A DNA stretch of 64,000 nt. Source: Ahaetulla prasina. Taxonomy: Eukaryota; Chordata; Lepidosauria; Squamata; Colubridae. The notes under the pieces are model-generated. The model saw only the letters and a list, made by a program, of their open reading frames with translations. It made no database searches and was not told the DNA's origin. Each line of letters starts with the position of its first letter. The stretch's first letter is position 1. Made by a program: the position numbers and the translations under genes. Below, piece by piece: positions 1 through 11,227 of this stretch. The stretch is taken from NCBI RefSeq assembly GCF_028640845.1, contig NC_080541.1, positions 159,534,502-159,598,501 of the forward strand, read 5' to 3'.

Positions 1-640
1 TATCTATTCTACATTTTTCTATTTTACCAAGATGTAGGTTATGGTCTACTTTGTCAATTGCCTTGCTGAAGTCCAACTATAATATGTCCACAGTATTTCA
101 CTGGTCCACTAACTAAATTGTGTTCTCTTTTCTTTGTCAAAGAGTGAGGTTTTTTTGTCATGATCTGTTTTTGACAAAACCATGTTGACTTTCAGAATTG
201 ACTTTGCTTATTTCTAGGTGTTTTCAGATCGGTTGCTTGATTAGATTTTCCAGATGTTTCCAGGTATTGATATCAGGCTGATAGTGTCCTGGATCCATTT
301 TTTTGCCTTTTGAAAATGGGAACCACCATATCACCATATATTTTCTACTCTCTGGTATTTCCCCAGTGCTCCAGGATCTTTGAAAGTTCAGTAATTCTGA
401 AATCATGTTTGCCAAACCACCATCTGGTCTTGGTGTTTTGAGCATGTATAGAGTATATAGTAGATGCTGTTTTTCTTGCCTATTTTTACTTGTATTCCTA
501 ATCTGTCTTTTACAGTACTGCTTTTGATAGGTTTGACTGTTTTTTCCCCTTTTGTATGAAGACATATGCAAAGAATGAATTAAGCAGTTCCACTTTCTCC
601 CTGCTGCTCCATCACTTCCTGCCATCTTCTCCCATTAGTG
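1..640 (-). mobile_element. CR1-type LINE, reverse-transcriptase fragment (decayed)
   Basis: Read on the minus strand, this is a piece of a CR1 non-LTR retrotransposon ORF2. Positions 224-625 translate to a run containing RPDGGLANMISELL, FQRSWSTGEIPE and FPFSKGKKMDPGHYQP, which line up in order with the N-terminal part of CR1-family reverse transcriptase (the PDGI, SWRTGEVP and IFKKGKKEDPGNYRP region). Positions 1-220 continue the same protein in broken frames; the reverse complement resembles the next RT block (the YLDFSKAFD area) but carries indels. The element runs off the left edge of the window. It is a dead copy. The family call rests on motif order; the subfamily is not determined. Confidence 0.75.
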
Positions 641-695
641 GACCAATTGTTTCTTGACTTTTTTCTTGCTTTTTACATGTTGAAAGAAAACTTTT

Positions 696-1080
696 AATTA
701 TTTTGTACATTTGTTGCAAGTCCTTTGCAACCACTCAAAAGCCATTCAAAGTTACAATGCCCCCAAATCTACTTATGATCCAGTTCCAAAGTTCTGATTG
801 CTTGCTCCCCAATCATGTGACTGCATTTTTGGTACTCTGTAAACAGTCTGCATTTATGGCAGTTTGCAATATTCTGCAGTCACACGAACATGATTTTTGA
901 TAGATTTCCAGAAACTGGCTTTTACTTCTTGTTTCTGAAGTTCATGTAATGACTGCTGCAAAAATTGTAAAAAAAGATCTGATCACAATGGTGGCTCACT
1001 TTGATCATCACAATTTATGGCTGTAATTGCCAGACTCAATTATGGTTGCAAATTGAAGACCACCTGTATATCATAATTTG
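696..1080. mobile_element. MITE-like repeat, 'gtagtcctcgacttac' family, degenerate
   Basis: A diverged copy of the roughly 390-bp repeat seen more clearly at 51221-51617 and 46852-47220. Shared blocks in the same order include ccattcaaagttacaatg, catgtgactgcattt, gcatttatggc and the terminal gaccacctgta. No coding capacity. The family has inverted termini resembling a non-autonomous DNA transposon; its superfamily is not settled. Confidence 0.5.
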
Positions 1081-2640
1081 ATAATGAATTCGATATATTT
1101 AGTCCCTAATTCTTCCTATTGTTGAATTGTAATTGTTCCTTTAAGGTTTTGATCCATTTTGTTATTCAGTATTTTGCTTGTGCCGGAAATATGAATAATG
1201 ATTAAAGAGCCCCAAAATGTATATAATTAAGAAATCATGTGATCTCACTTCTTAGTGAAAGATGATGCACAGTAATAATAACAGTGATACCTTTAACACC
1301 ATCAAACATCCACATCTGTCTATCTCAGATCCTTGGGAAGGACTGGATAGGTGAATCAAAATATCAAATCCGGTTAAAACATCTGGTCAGATGTGTGACA
1401 AAGCATAATACCAATGTGCTGCTTATTCCGTGATACTAATATTTAAGTATGGACCCAGTCAGTGTTGCCCATTAGTTTCTACTTTGCTACAGCAAAAAAA
1501 TATTTTGGAAGAAAGAAAAGAAATAGGAAAAATCAACATGTTTTTTCGTGTGCTATTTTTTTCCAATACATGCTACATTTGTTTTCATTAAACCATATCT
1601 AGTACTTTCTTTTCAAATGCTGATTTTACATTTTTATTCATGCCACAAATTTCATGTTAATATACAGAATTTTCATTTGAAAAGCAGCTGATAATGGATT
1701 TCTTCTACCTACCTTGCTGCATCTTGAGTTTTACCATTTTACATCCTGGCATTGTCATTTTTTTCTTTCTTAAGCTATATATCCAGGAGAGAGAGGAATT
1801 CTATAGTTCATCTACACTTTATATACTTATTAGTTTCATCAAAGTTGTGCATACTGATATGCGTTATCACAGGTTGAACATATCTGTACCCTGAAATTAA
1901 AAATACACTTTATATAATAGTTTATTGGTTATGTATGCTGTTATATTAGAATTGAAATCATGGAATTTTGTACTTCTGTCACAATTGAGAAGGGAGATGA
2001 ATGAACGCACACATTGCAGAGCTCAAGCAAGCAAATTGGAGGAGAAAAAGCAGTTTTAACCACAAGGGATAAGATACAAGAATATTGCTGATGATAGGCA
2101 AGCAATTATTTTCTAGTACAGGTAAAAGAATGTAATCCCATCAGATTATATGAAACAAGCAGAATTTGCCATGTGCTTGTAAAGGCTCAGCTAAGCTTGT
2201 TACAGACAAAGATAGAACAAACTCTTAAGTGAATATGGCTGAAACAATAACAGCTGAAAAATGTGCTGAACAAATCATAGTAGATAACAGCTGCCTATCT
2301 TGGGTGCTATTGCAATCCACACTTTAAAAAAACCTATTTAAGTGATATTTTAATGAGCCTATCAAAACTGTTGCTTACAAATGGACTGTCCAAAAATACA
2401 ATTAATTCCAGTAGCATATTAACCACAGCAATAATATTAGGCTGTTCACACTTTTTATTAAAATAGGCATTAAGCATTTAAAGTTGTACATTTCTAATGG
2501 GGAAAAACAATTTTAATTTATGTATTTTTTAAAAAGCAATATAGTTTCCCTGCTAGCTGACAGAAGTCAGGCAGAACACACATTCCCTCATGCAGACAGC
2601 ATAGATTGCCAGTTCCTATGCACTGGAATGAGACAGCTCT
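1081..2640. other. AT-rich stretch, nothing recognised
   Basis: No open frame with a known domain, no clear repeat termini and no RNA gene seen. Short poly-A/T runs only. An open frame at 1694-1894 (66 codons, hydrophobic) has no recognisable family and is not supported as a gene. Confidence 0.5.
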
Positions 2641-2860
2641 CTTGGTTATGGGTATTTGTGTGTGTGTGTGACTGTGTGCATTTAAGTCATTTTTGACTCT
2701 TGACAACTGCCCAGACAAGTCCCTGCAGTTTTCCTGGGAAAGAGTTGAAAATGGTTGCCATTGCTTCCTTCCAGGCCTGAGAGAAAAATGGTGGCCCCAA
2801 CGTCCTCCAGAGGACAGGTCTATAACTCACAAATTCCTTCTTTGTTATCCTGGTTCCTCC
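2641..2860 (-). mobile_element. RTE/BovB-like 3' fragment with short (GT)n
   Basis: The reverse complement resembles the fragment at 4441-4575: a block near gcaatggcaaccattttc, then aaaactgcagggacttgtc, then caagagtcaaaaatgact. This is the layout of RTE-derived 3' ends and their SINEs. A short (GT)n run lies at about 2655-2669. The call is by pattern only. Confidence 0.4.
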
Positions 2861-2871
2861 ATCTTCTAGGG

Positions 2872-2979
2872 CAGGAGTGTCAAACTCACATCATCATGGC
2901 GGCATCATGTGACATATAGGGACTTTTTTCCCCTTTGCTAAACCGGGCGGGGCCATGGGCTGGGAGTTCGATAGCCCTT
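2872..2979. mobile_element. hAT-type MITE with 8-bp TSD
   Basis: A 108-bp element beginning caggagtgtcaaactc and ending gttcgatagccctt, an imperfect inverted-terminal pair. It is flanked by ttctaggg (2864-2871) and ttctaagg (2980-2987), an 8-bp target duplication with one change, as expected for hAT. A relative lies at about 62007-62115. Non-coding. Confidence 0.7.
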
Positions 2980-2987
2980 TTCTAAGG

Positions 2988-3623
2988 CAATAATAAAATA
3001 GTTGTTCTTAACACTGGGAGTAGAAAGTCCCAGTAGAAAATAAAGATAAATAAATAACTATTTTCCGACAATCTCTGATTAAAATTTCAAATTTCCAAAA
3101 AGCACAGAGATCCAGGAAATTAGAAATATAGGAAGAGAAGTTTCACATACTGCTTCAGTAGAAATAGATGAAAATCTAAACCAGAACCTATGATGTATTC
3201 TTGATTCACTTTCATGTCTTATTCAGCTTTAACATTATTATTTCTCTCTGCAAATTATGCAAAAGCATGTAACTTCAGCTTTTAGATACTTCAGAAAGTA
3301 TATGATGATATCATAAACATGCTTTAGAATGTACGGTAATTAATTTAATTAATATAAACTTCTAACAAGTCTTACTCGTCAAAGACCTTGGTGGATTGAT
3401 TGGGGCAAAATTAGCTGTTTGTAGCAGAATAGTGCCAATGTACAGTCTGCTTGGAGTACTGCATATTTTTATATATGTTTGTACAAGTGTCAGATTGGAC
3501 AGCTTTGAAATTAATTATCTTCATCTTTTAATGTTTACTTTTTAATATCCAAAGTTAAGAATATTTATAGTTTAATTTTTCTTCTTTTTAAGTGAATTTT
3601 AATTTTGTTTATCTCTAATGAAA
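2988..3623. other. No feature recognised
   Basis: AT-rich sequence without repeat termini or coding signatures that I can identify. Confidence 0.45.
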
Positions 3624-3803
3624 TGTCCCAAAGATGCTTTTTTCAAGAGGCAACTGGATTTTCCAGTTTTTCTTTGAAGATGTTTCGCTTCTCATGCTCT
3701 GAGGAACTGAACAAAGCTGAAGAAGCTTCTTGGATGAGAATGAAACATCTTCAAAGAAAAACCAGAAAGTCCAGTTTCCTCTTGAAAAAGCACTTTTGGG
3801 ACA
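3624..3803. mobile_element. Fold-back (palindromic) MITE
   Basis: 180 bp, beginning tgtcccaaagatgc and ending gcacttttgggaca. The two halves are imperfect reverse complements of each other for about 75-80 bases, including fully paired blocks such as tttttctttgaagatgtttc. Both strands are open over much of it, but that is a consequence of the palindrome and not evidence of a gene. No flanking 8-bp duplication is obvious. Confidence 0.65.
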
Positions 3804-4440
3804 ACTATGACCTAGATGACTGAGAATCTCCATAGACACTCTAATGAGATGGTTTTCAATATCTCAATGAAGAGAAGAAGAACTAAAATCATGCATGTCT
3901 TTATCTACATGACCACGAGATGCCATTATTGAAATTACTTTGCTTTGTGTATACTTTTAATTTGCCAGAAGGATAATAAAAGTTGTGACAGCTACAATAT
4001 TACAGGGTGGAGGCATCTTCTGAAAGATAACTGATGGCAGCAAGAACTACCAAATCAGGAGGATATTCTAGGCTTTGAAGATCCAGATGACTTCTGTGTC
4101 AGGATATTTGACACCCTGAGCTGCCCCTGACAAAATCTAAGCTATTAAATCAATGGAAATTAAATTTGAAGATAAAAACATTGCTGTGATGAGAATATAG
4201 TTTAGGACTGTTCATTCCACAGTATCCAGTGAAATGGACTGAAATTAATAGTATGCCACTCATAACAATACAAAAAAATAATAATGATTGTAATTGGACA
4301 AAGCTCCCATGTTCTTATTTTAATCATTTTTACCAATTACCAAACCTAATGAAGTGCAAAACTACCAGTGGCTTTGTTTCTTTTATTCAAGATTCTGATT
4401 ACTCATGTCCACATGTTTGCTGTTTTGTGTTTTGTATATA
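3804..4440. other. No feature recognised
   Basis: Nothing assignable. A short imperfect tgtcaggatatttgacac...gcccctgaca motif near 4097-4132 is too short to name. Confidence 0.4.
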
Positions 4441-4575
4441 AACCAGAGAAAACCACTCTCTCTTAGTCCTAGGCCAGGAGAGGCATTGGCAAACCACTTC
4501 TGGAAAAAAAAATGCCAAGAAAATACCAGGGACATGCCCAAGCAGTCCCTGAGAATCAGACATGATTGAACAAAA
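4441..4575 (+). mobile_element. RTE/BovB-like 3' fragment
   Basis: Contains in order aaccagagaaaaccactct, ggcattggcaaaccacttct, gccaagaaaataccagggac and gaatcagacatgattg. This arrangement is typical of RTE-derived 3' ends and their SINEs in reptiles. It is related in reverse orientation to 2641-2860. Non-coding remnant. Confidence 0.45.
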
Positions 4576-6345
4576 GAACAAAATATGTAGGCCTAATATT
4601 ACTTGTCTCCTCAAGTACTTTGATAATCATACTTGAGCACACAAGTACTTGCGACTATGCATTTTGCTTTGGAATTGAATTTCATATTTCAAATACTTAC
4701 TTGCTTATGAATCCCATTAATAAACAGAAAGAACTGAGATAGCAAAGTAGCAAAATTGATTGTCTACACGACTTGATTTCTTAATATTTGGAAGAATGGA
4801 CTAACCAAACATAGAGAGTTTTTTGGAATCTTAAGAGAATATTAGTGTCAGTATTAAAGATTACAAATAATTTTAGCAGATGGTGTCTTTTCTTATTTCT
4901 TAAATTTTATTTTCTTGTAGGAAAAAAATGTACAATACTTCATTTCCTGATTTCGGTTTACTTGAAGAGTAGATTTTGGCAGGAAATCCAGAATGCAATC
5001 TATCTCCTATTGAAATCTATGATAAAGCTGACATTGATTTTTAAAAAGAGCTGGATTGCATCCATTCACTCCAAAGTGAACAGCCTGTAAATTTCATTTA
5101 GTAAACCTTAGTCATGTTGTCTGCCCTACTTAGCATCAAAACAAAGCCATCCTTTTGTGAGTAACTGGGTTTGAAACCAATTAGGAAATGGCTGTGAATG
5201 TTAACTATTTCCCTCTTCACATATAAGAACCAATTTGTTTTCATGAAGTGAAATAAAGAGCTAACAATCTAGTGCTGCAATTAAAGAGGGGAGAAAGAGA
5301 ATCAGTATATATATGAGTTTATCTGTAACCCAAAATGAGATAGTCAGGCGAGCTACAGTGAATAACTGTAATGATAATCTCTAATAGACTTACTGATATT
5401 TAAAGTAAGAATAGAAGAGGAACGCATGAAAAAATGTAATACAATGCCTACTATGGGATTCAGATTACAAAAAACCTCAGCACTTTTGCATATGCTGATT
5501 TATATATAAATAAACACATTTATAAGGATCAAACTTTAAATTTCAAAAAGATAACTAATATAAATAATTCTAAATTCTTCTTTAACATCCAAAGAAGAGA
5601 TTAATCAAACTGTCTGTTTTATTAATTTTAATAATAATAATAATAATAATAATAATATTGAAATCAATATTTTTGATTTAAAATAATTTGAAAATTGCAA
5701 ATAATTTTTGAAGATACTCATGCCTCGACATGTCACTGCATGTTTATATGAATTCCTCCCATTGCTACCAATTTTAATGTATAGTTTCCAATATAGAAGT
5801 TCTGTATGCCTTTTTCTAATGTATGCATTTCTCTGTTTATTTTCTTGTGATAACATGCATTTTTATGCACATACATTGGAAGATGGTACCAAATATCTAT
5901 ATGATAAGAAATTGATTCAAAATAATTAATCCGCATACAAAAATGTGACAACATTGTAGAAAACACACACAGTTTATGGATTTTTTTTCTGCATTTCTTG
6001 CATTATATGTGCATTGGAACGGTATATGAATTGAATTAAAATACTTTATTGCATCATTGCTAAGGGCTAAACCCTTTTTGGAATAACTGGAAGAATTTTC
6101 CACTGTTTGTTCCAAAGATCTCACTGGAGACTGTCACTTGCTCTGATTCCTTAAAATTATTATACATTAATAGTGCATTTTAAGTGTATTACCTAAATTC
6201 CATGCTATTTTGGTCAGGCTTCCCATTAAATGTGCAAGACGGAATCTTCATGAAACATAACCCAAACCAGCTTCTCATGTTCTAAAGATGATCAGAGAAA
6301 GACGTAGAGACATCCACAGAAAATTAAGGCTTTGTCAAGTTGAAG
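4576..6345. other. Unassigned AT-rich sequence
   Basis: No coding or repeat family recognised apart from an (AAT)n run at about 5630-5657. The small open frames are shadows of low-complexity DNA. Confidence 0.5.
5630..5657. repeat. (AAT)n microsatellite
   Basis: About nine tandem AAT units following attaatttta. Confidence 0.9.
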
Positions 6346-6347
6346 AT

Positions 6348-6418
<71 letters not shown>

Positions 6419-6452
6419 GATAGATAGATGATAGATAGATAGATAGATAGAT
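6346..6452. repeat. (GATA)n microsatellite, about 25 units
   Basis: Near-perfect GATA tandem array interrupted by single GAT units (gatgatagatagatgatag). It abuts the 3' end of a minus-strand SINE fragment, so it probably grew from that SINE's tail. (GATA)n is the core of the snake Bkm satellite. Confidence 0.95.
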
Positions 6453-6578
6453 ATCAATATCACTTAGTTATATACTACTTCACAGTGCTTTTCAGCCCTC
6501 TCTAAGTGGTTTACAGAGTTGACATGATGCCTCATTTTATCGACCTTGGAAGGATGGAAGGCTGAGTCAACCAGATGA
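6450..6578 (-). mobile_element. tRNA-derived SINE, 5'-truncated
   Basis: The minus strand reads ggttgactcagccttccatc, then aaaatgaggcatcatgtca, then ctgtaaaccacttagagagg and agtatataactaagtg. This matches the middle and 3' part of the plus-strand SINE at 40222-40475. The tRNA head is absent and the tail runs into (GATA)n. Confidence 0.75.
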
Positions 6579-6660
6579 TAGATAGATAGATAGATAGATA
6601 GATAAAGAGAGAGAGAGATGTGTGTGTGTACATACACATATACACACATACATACATTAC
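6576..6660. repeat. Compound microsatellite (GATA)n-(GA)n-(GT)n-(CATA)n
   Basis: Second GATA run (6576-6604), GA run, GT run and an imperfect CATA/CACA run, directly adjoining the truncated SINE on its other side. Confidence 0.85.
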
Positions 6661-7652
6661 ACAAATATATACAATATATGTAATGCAAGTTCTGCTCTTC
6701 ACATATTCAAATGCTGTGTTGCACTGCAAATTTAGGGCAGATGGAGTTTCTGTTGTGATAGTACATTGCATGTTTCATTATTTGCCTTCTCTTGCTCTGC
6801 TCTCTGGACACACTTGAGCATAGGCATAGACATCCTCAGGGAAGAAGAACAAGGATGGGAGGAAGGAAAAGTGATAAAACATACCTCATGATGTTGTATA
6901 TTTATGTGTGATATTTCAAGATGACTATAAAAAAGCAGAGCTTACATCACGGTATCAGAATGCACCTTTTGGCATCACTGTGTTACAAAAGATAAAACAC
7001 AAAACATTGCTTTAAGCCAGCCTTTCCGACTTAATCCTTCCTAAGGTTTGAATTTCAATTCCTGTAACTTCTCTCCGTGCTGAATAAGAATGACAAAGTT
7101 GATCCAATGCATTTAAAGGGCATCGGGTTCCAGAAGACTGCTTTAAAAAGTGATTTCTAATGGATTTAGAGATTGCTTCATCGGTGACAAATGCATTTCA
7201 GTTGGGCTTTTATGCTCTTATAGAAATCTAGTGAATCTCAATAACAACAAAAAAGTTGGCAAGCTATATACTTCACACTGATCCTCTTAGTGACCTGCCA
7301 CTGAGAAAGGATACAGTTGGTAGATTCAAACAAAATAGATGAGAACTTCAAGAAATAATGTGTTTATCCCACTCTTCTGAAATAGATTTTTTTTAAAAAA
7401 TCTTTCTACTGCTGGGAAAAAGTTTGGTATTGTTTCATGACAATTTAAGGAAAGAAAGGTAAAGGAAAAACATTCTATTCTGCCTAAAATGCCTCAACTT
7501 CCTGTAGGCAACTACAAGGCCAAAAGGGCATGATATGTCCATATCAAAGGATTAATATTAACATCTTCCAATTCCAGGTTATCCTGCTATTGCCCCAAGA
7601 CAAAAAACAGATTTAATGGGTGATGCCCTCTATGAGTTGAACTGTTATTAAA
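6661..7652. other. No feature recognised
   Basis: No family assignable. Poly-T/poly-A at about 7385-7400 only. Confidence 0.45.
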
Positions 7653-7934
7653 TTGGACCAGGTCCATGGTTGTCACAATGTCCATGAATTCTTGAGCCAT
7701 CTCTGGGCCCAAAGGTGGATTGAAACCATAAGCCTGGAGAACACCACCACCAATTTGGTCATAGAGTCAAGGAGGATGGGCAAAGTAACCATGCAATTAT
7801 TAAACTCAATTCTGTTTCAATTAAATAAGCTATTCTCACATTCAAAAGGGTCTGAGGCAGTGCTCTCCAAAGCCCTGAGAAACTCCCGAATGACAACCGT
7901 CACTCCTTCACCCTTGCACCGAAGTCATGTCTAG
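7653..7934 (+). other. Unidentified 93-codon open frame
   Basis: An open frame beginning MDQVHGCHNV and ending PSPLHRSHV. I see no known domain, signal peptide or membrane segment. Composition is richer in GC and more codon-like than its surroundings, so it could be part of an old LINE or a chance frame. There are no splice or promoter signals I would trust. Not recognised. Confidence 0.2.
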
Positions 7935-8154
7935 GCCATTCTGAAATTCAGGAAAGTGCATTTCCTAATTGAGACCTATCGAGGATGCAATGGATCATGG
8001 GGGATGACCAACCGAATGTCAATGATGCAAGCCACCTAGTGAAAAGCACAATATCCAGGATGTTGGGGTACTCAAAGGAAACAGTTGAATTCCCTGTGGA
8101 CTAATATGGAATTATATTAATGAATCCAGACTATTTACCTGCTCGGTTATTGTA

Positions 8155-8655
8155 AATCTATTTATTTATTTATTTATTTATTGAATTTTTATACCGCCCT
8201 TCTCCCGAAGGACTCAGGGCGGTGTACAGCCAAAGTAAAATACAAAATATATACAATTAAAACATATTTAAAATGGACCAAATTAGTAGACGGCTGACAA
8301 ATTAAAATAAATTTAAAATTTAAAATTTAAAATTTAAAATTTAAAATTTAAAATTTAAAATATAGATTAAAACACCCCAATAAAATCAACCAATTCATGC
8401 CAGTCCCGCTTGAGTAAATAGATATGTTTTTAGTTCACGACGGAAGGTCCGAAGATCAGGCACCTGACGTATGCCAGGGGGAAGTTCATTCCAGAGCGTC
8501 GGAGCTCCCACAGAGAAGGCCCTACTCCTGGGGGTCGCCAGCCGACATTGTTTGGCGGATGGCACCCTGAGGAGACCCTCTCTGTGAGAGCGTACGGGTC
8601 GGTGGGAGGCATAAGGTAACAGCAGGCGGTCTCGTAAGTATGAAATATGAAACAA
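8155..8655 (-). mobile_element. L2-like LINE, 3' end with (AAAT)n tail
   Basis: On the minus strand, 8395-8655 encodes YLRDRLLLPYASHRP, AFSVGAPTLWNELPPGIR and FRRELKTYLF, the conserved C-terminal signature of L2-clade ORF2 (APxLWNxLPxxIR...LKTxLF). It is followed by a 3'UTR with an imperfect aaatttaaaa tandem repeat (about 8306-8362), the terminal hairpin ccctgagtccttcgggag with agggcggtataaaaa, and a (AAAT)n tail at 8161-8182. 5'-truncated, hence a dead-on-arrival copy. Further copies of the same 3' end lie at 15557, 18925 and 55087. Confidence 0.8.
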
Positions 8656-9809
8656 ACATAGATGATTCTAGGTCTTTGAAATGACTCTATGACCTTGAAT
8701 ATTAAGCTGTTATTTGCTTCATACTTTTGACCTTCATGTGTAATTCTGCTTTAATTATAAAAAAACATTTTCTGGTATATTTGGGGAATATTTGGCAAAT
8801 ATTTTTTTAGTAGTTTATCTTTCTTCTTTATTTGTTTGCTTAGTTTATGTGCCATATTTTTGCTTAAATTACAGGCAACATATTTTTCATTCTTAATAGG
8901 AAATTTTATTAAGATGACATAATTGTTTATGTGCTTAACTGCAGGTTTACCTTTGAAAGATCTTCTGCAATGATTCACGCTACTTCCATAGCTTATTTGG
9001 GATGAATGATGACACTATGTTATGTGAGGATTAATCCTAAATGAAGTTCTTTTCTTTATGCATCAATCTTTTAAAGAAAATGCACATTTTTTTCATGAAT
9101 TAGCCCATTTCTTTAAAATCACCTTGAGGAGTCTAGTCTCTTTTTGTAAATAACTTAATCAAGTATCCTGAGCATCAGTCCTAGTAATAGTAACTGTAGA
9201 GTCCCTGTTCCTTTTTTCCCTTGATACCTTTCATGGAGATACATTTCTGAATGGATTGCCCATGAATCACTTCTCTTATAACATAATTAGGCTGATTTTC
9301 ATAAACAAATGACTGGTTTCTCTGCAATCCTCAAGTATATCACTAAAGTGATTGGTGTATATGAATTTGGCATAGTAGGCTTACACAATGGTTTCAGAAA
9401 ATTTCTCATCCCTTTCTAACACTGTATTGCAAAAGAGCAGAGGAAGGAAGCATGATGAGCAATTAGTCTTGTGACCTGAACTAACCCCACCTCTCTTTAT
9501 CTCTTCTTCACACTGTAATGGTATTTACAAAAAGGAGCAATTTAAATTTGTTGAGGTTAACTCATTCCATCTTATACAGCTGCACACATAATTCTTTAAA
9601 TTTTTCTCATGTGCCTGTGTGATTAACTCAATTGTTAGTCGCAGCCAACTGGTATCTTCTTGTACTAAAATACCAATATTATTTTAGAGTACTTTTCACT
9701 GTAGCTCTAGTCCTCTGGAACAGTTTCCACCAGGATTACTCCTGGAATCCGATTAATTAAAAATTTGAAAGGCACCAAAACTATTTCAGCTTTATAGTCC
9801 TTTTTGAAG
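8656..9809. other. No feature recognised
   Basis: AT-rich, with no terminal repeats or coding domains that I can name. Confidence 0.45.
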
Positions 9810-10204
9810 CTGGTGTAAATATTAATTAATTATTCAGAATGGTACAGATATAGATCCTAATTATTGTTTTACCTGCTATGGACCTAGATTACTAAGATTC
9901 TATATTTTATTTGTGATGTTACACTAGGGTGAAATTCAGCAGGTTCTGACAGGTTCTGGAGAACCAGTAACGTAAATTTTGAGTACTACTACAGCTGCAA
10001 CCAATTTCACACATATTGTGCCAGAGTAGCATAGGAAAGAAAATGCCCAGGCATTAATGTTGACTATTCAGTAAGGAGCAAATGAGACATTCTTTATTCA
10101 TGAAATGTATTAAGGCAGACTGGAGTTGCTGATAAGAATAGAATAGAATAGAATAGAATAGAATAGAATAGAATAGAATAGAATAGAATAGAATAGAATT
10201 TTTT
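9810..10204 (+). repeat. Left copy of a ~395-bp direct repeat flanking an L1
   Basis: Starts ctggtgtaaatattaatt and ends in (AATAG)n plus a T run. The same sequence recurs at 11891-12302 with about six substitutions outside the pentamer array. Inside it lies a truncated hAT-type fragment (about 9929-10005, ctagggtgaaattcagc ... caatttcacac). It is interpreted as an exceptionally long target-site duplication of the intervening L1. Confidence 0.8.
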
Positions 10205-10224
10205 TTTATTCAAAAAGTTTTACA

Positions 10225-10292
10225 AAAATTCCCCTTTCCCCAGCCCCCTCCCTCTCCTTCACAAACCCCCTTCCCCCCTCCCCCCTGACTTC
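10225..10292 (-). other. G-run tract in the L1 3'UTR (G-quadruplex candidate)
   Basis: The plus strand shows ccccttccccccctcccc-type runs. The minus strand (element sense) therefore carries several GGG to GGGGGG runs separated by one to a few bases. G-quadruplex potential in 3'UTRs is a known L1 property. Confidence 0.6.
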
Positions 10293-10813
10293 CCGGAACA
10301 AACACAAGGTATGGTTAAAAATAAAACAAACATATGCTAAAAAAAAAAAATTCTCCCAAAACTATTATGCCAATTTTCCCTCTCAAGCTCTGACTTCCTC
10401 CTTACATAACCAAAATCCTTCAAAAAAAATTTAACAATTAACGGTAATAAAATATATAAATCAATAAAAGAAATTAATCCTAAAGTATTTAAAACCAGCT
10501 AGTGCATAAAAATCCAATCCAATTCAGAGAATATCTCCCTTATAGTTTCTATAACCATATAGTTTTCCCCCCAAATCTTTCTTACGGAAGATCTTTCGAG
10601 AATATTCTATTTGCAATTCAGTACAACACATTATATAATTTCAATACAAGAAATTACAGTATCTATTCAACTTTAGTCCTAGTCTTTTATGATAGATGTG
10701 AAACATATAATCAACCCATTTCTTCCAGATCTTTCTCACATAAAGTCTTTCAGGAACGCTAATATTTTTATCTGTTAATATTTCAAAAAAACCTTCAATC
10801 CAGGATAATACTT

Positions 10814-11227
10814 TTATCTCTTGCCATTTTTTTGAGACATTAGTCTCTGTCTTTCCTTCATTACTCCTTTTAAAAAGTCAATCACAATATTTCCTAATAG
10901 TTCCTTATGTCCAACAATCCACAAATTACTACCATATATTCCATCAATCCGGAAAGAAAACTCTTGGAAAGCATTAATCCTGTGAATTTTTCCAGTTCGG
11001 GAGGCAGCCTCTTGTAACACAGATTCAGGCATTTCATCTAAACTTTTTAGAAAAAGACTCTTTACATCATTTTGTTTATTCATGATCATATCTTCATTTT
11101 TATCCGTTTTTGTTTGTACCTCCATTCCATATTCCAAGTACCGATTACACTGGTTAATTTCCTCCAAGCTCTCATCCAAAACGTCCCCATTTTTTGTCAA
11201 TTCGTATTTTTTAATAATTAAATACAT
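10814..11227 (-). CDS. L1-like ORF1-type protein, partial (137 codons)
   Basis: Begins MYLIIKKYELTKNGD and ends LMSQKNGKR. It is rich in charged and hydrophobic residues (LDESLEEINQCNRYLE, DMIMNKQNDVKSLFLKSLDE), plausibly helical or coiled-coil at the N-terminus as in L1 ORF1. I cannot see a convincing RNA-recognition domain; the C-terminal part that normally holds it seems lost to the internal deletion. Its position just after a roughly 660-bp leader fits ORF1. It is expected to be an RNA-binding nucleoprotein if functional, which is doubtful. Family assignment is by context more than by motif. Confidence 0.4.
   Translation of the reverse strand: MYLIIKKYELTKNGDVLDESLEEINQCNRYLEYGMEVQTKTDKNEDMIMNKQNDVKSLFLKSLDEMPESVLQEAASRTGKIHRINAFQEFSFRIDGIYGSNLWIVGHKELLGNIVIDFLKGVMKERQRLMSQKNGKR

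Noticed and set aside
5629..5658. CRISPR-like or satellite array
   Set aside because: Simple AAT microsatellite; no spaced repeats anywhere in the window, and this is a vertebrate genome.
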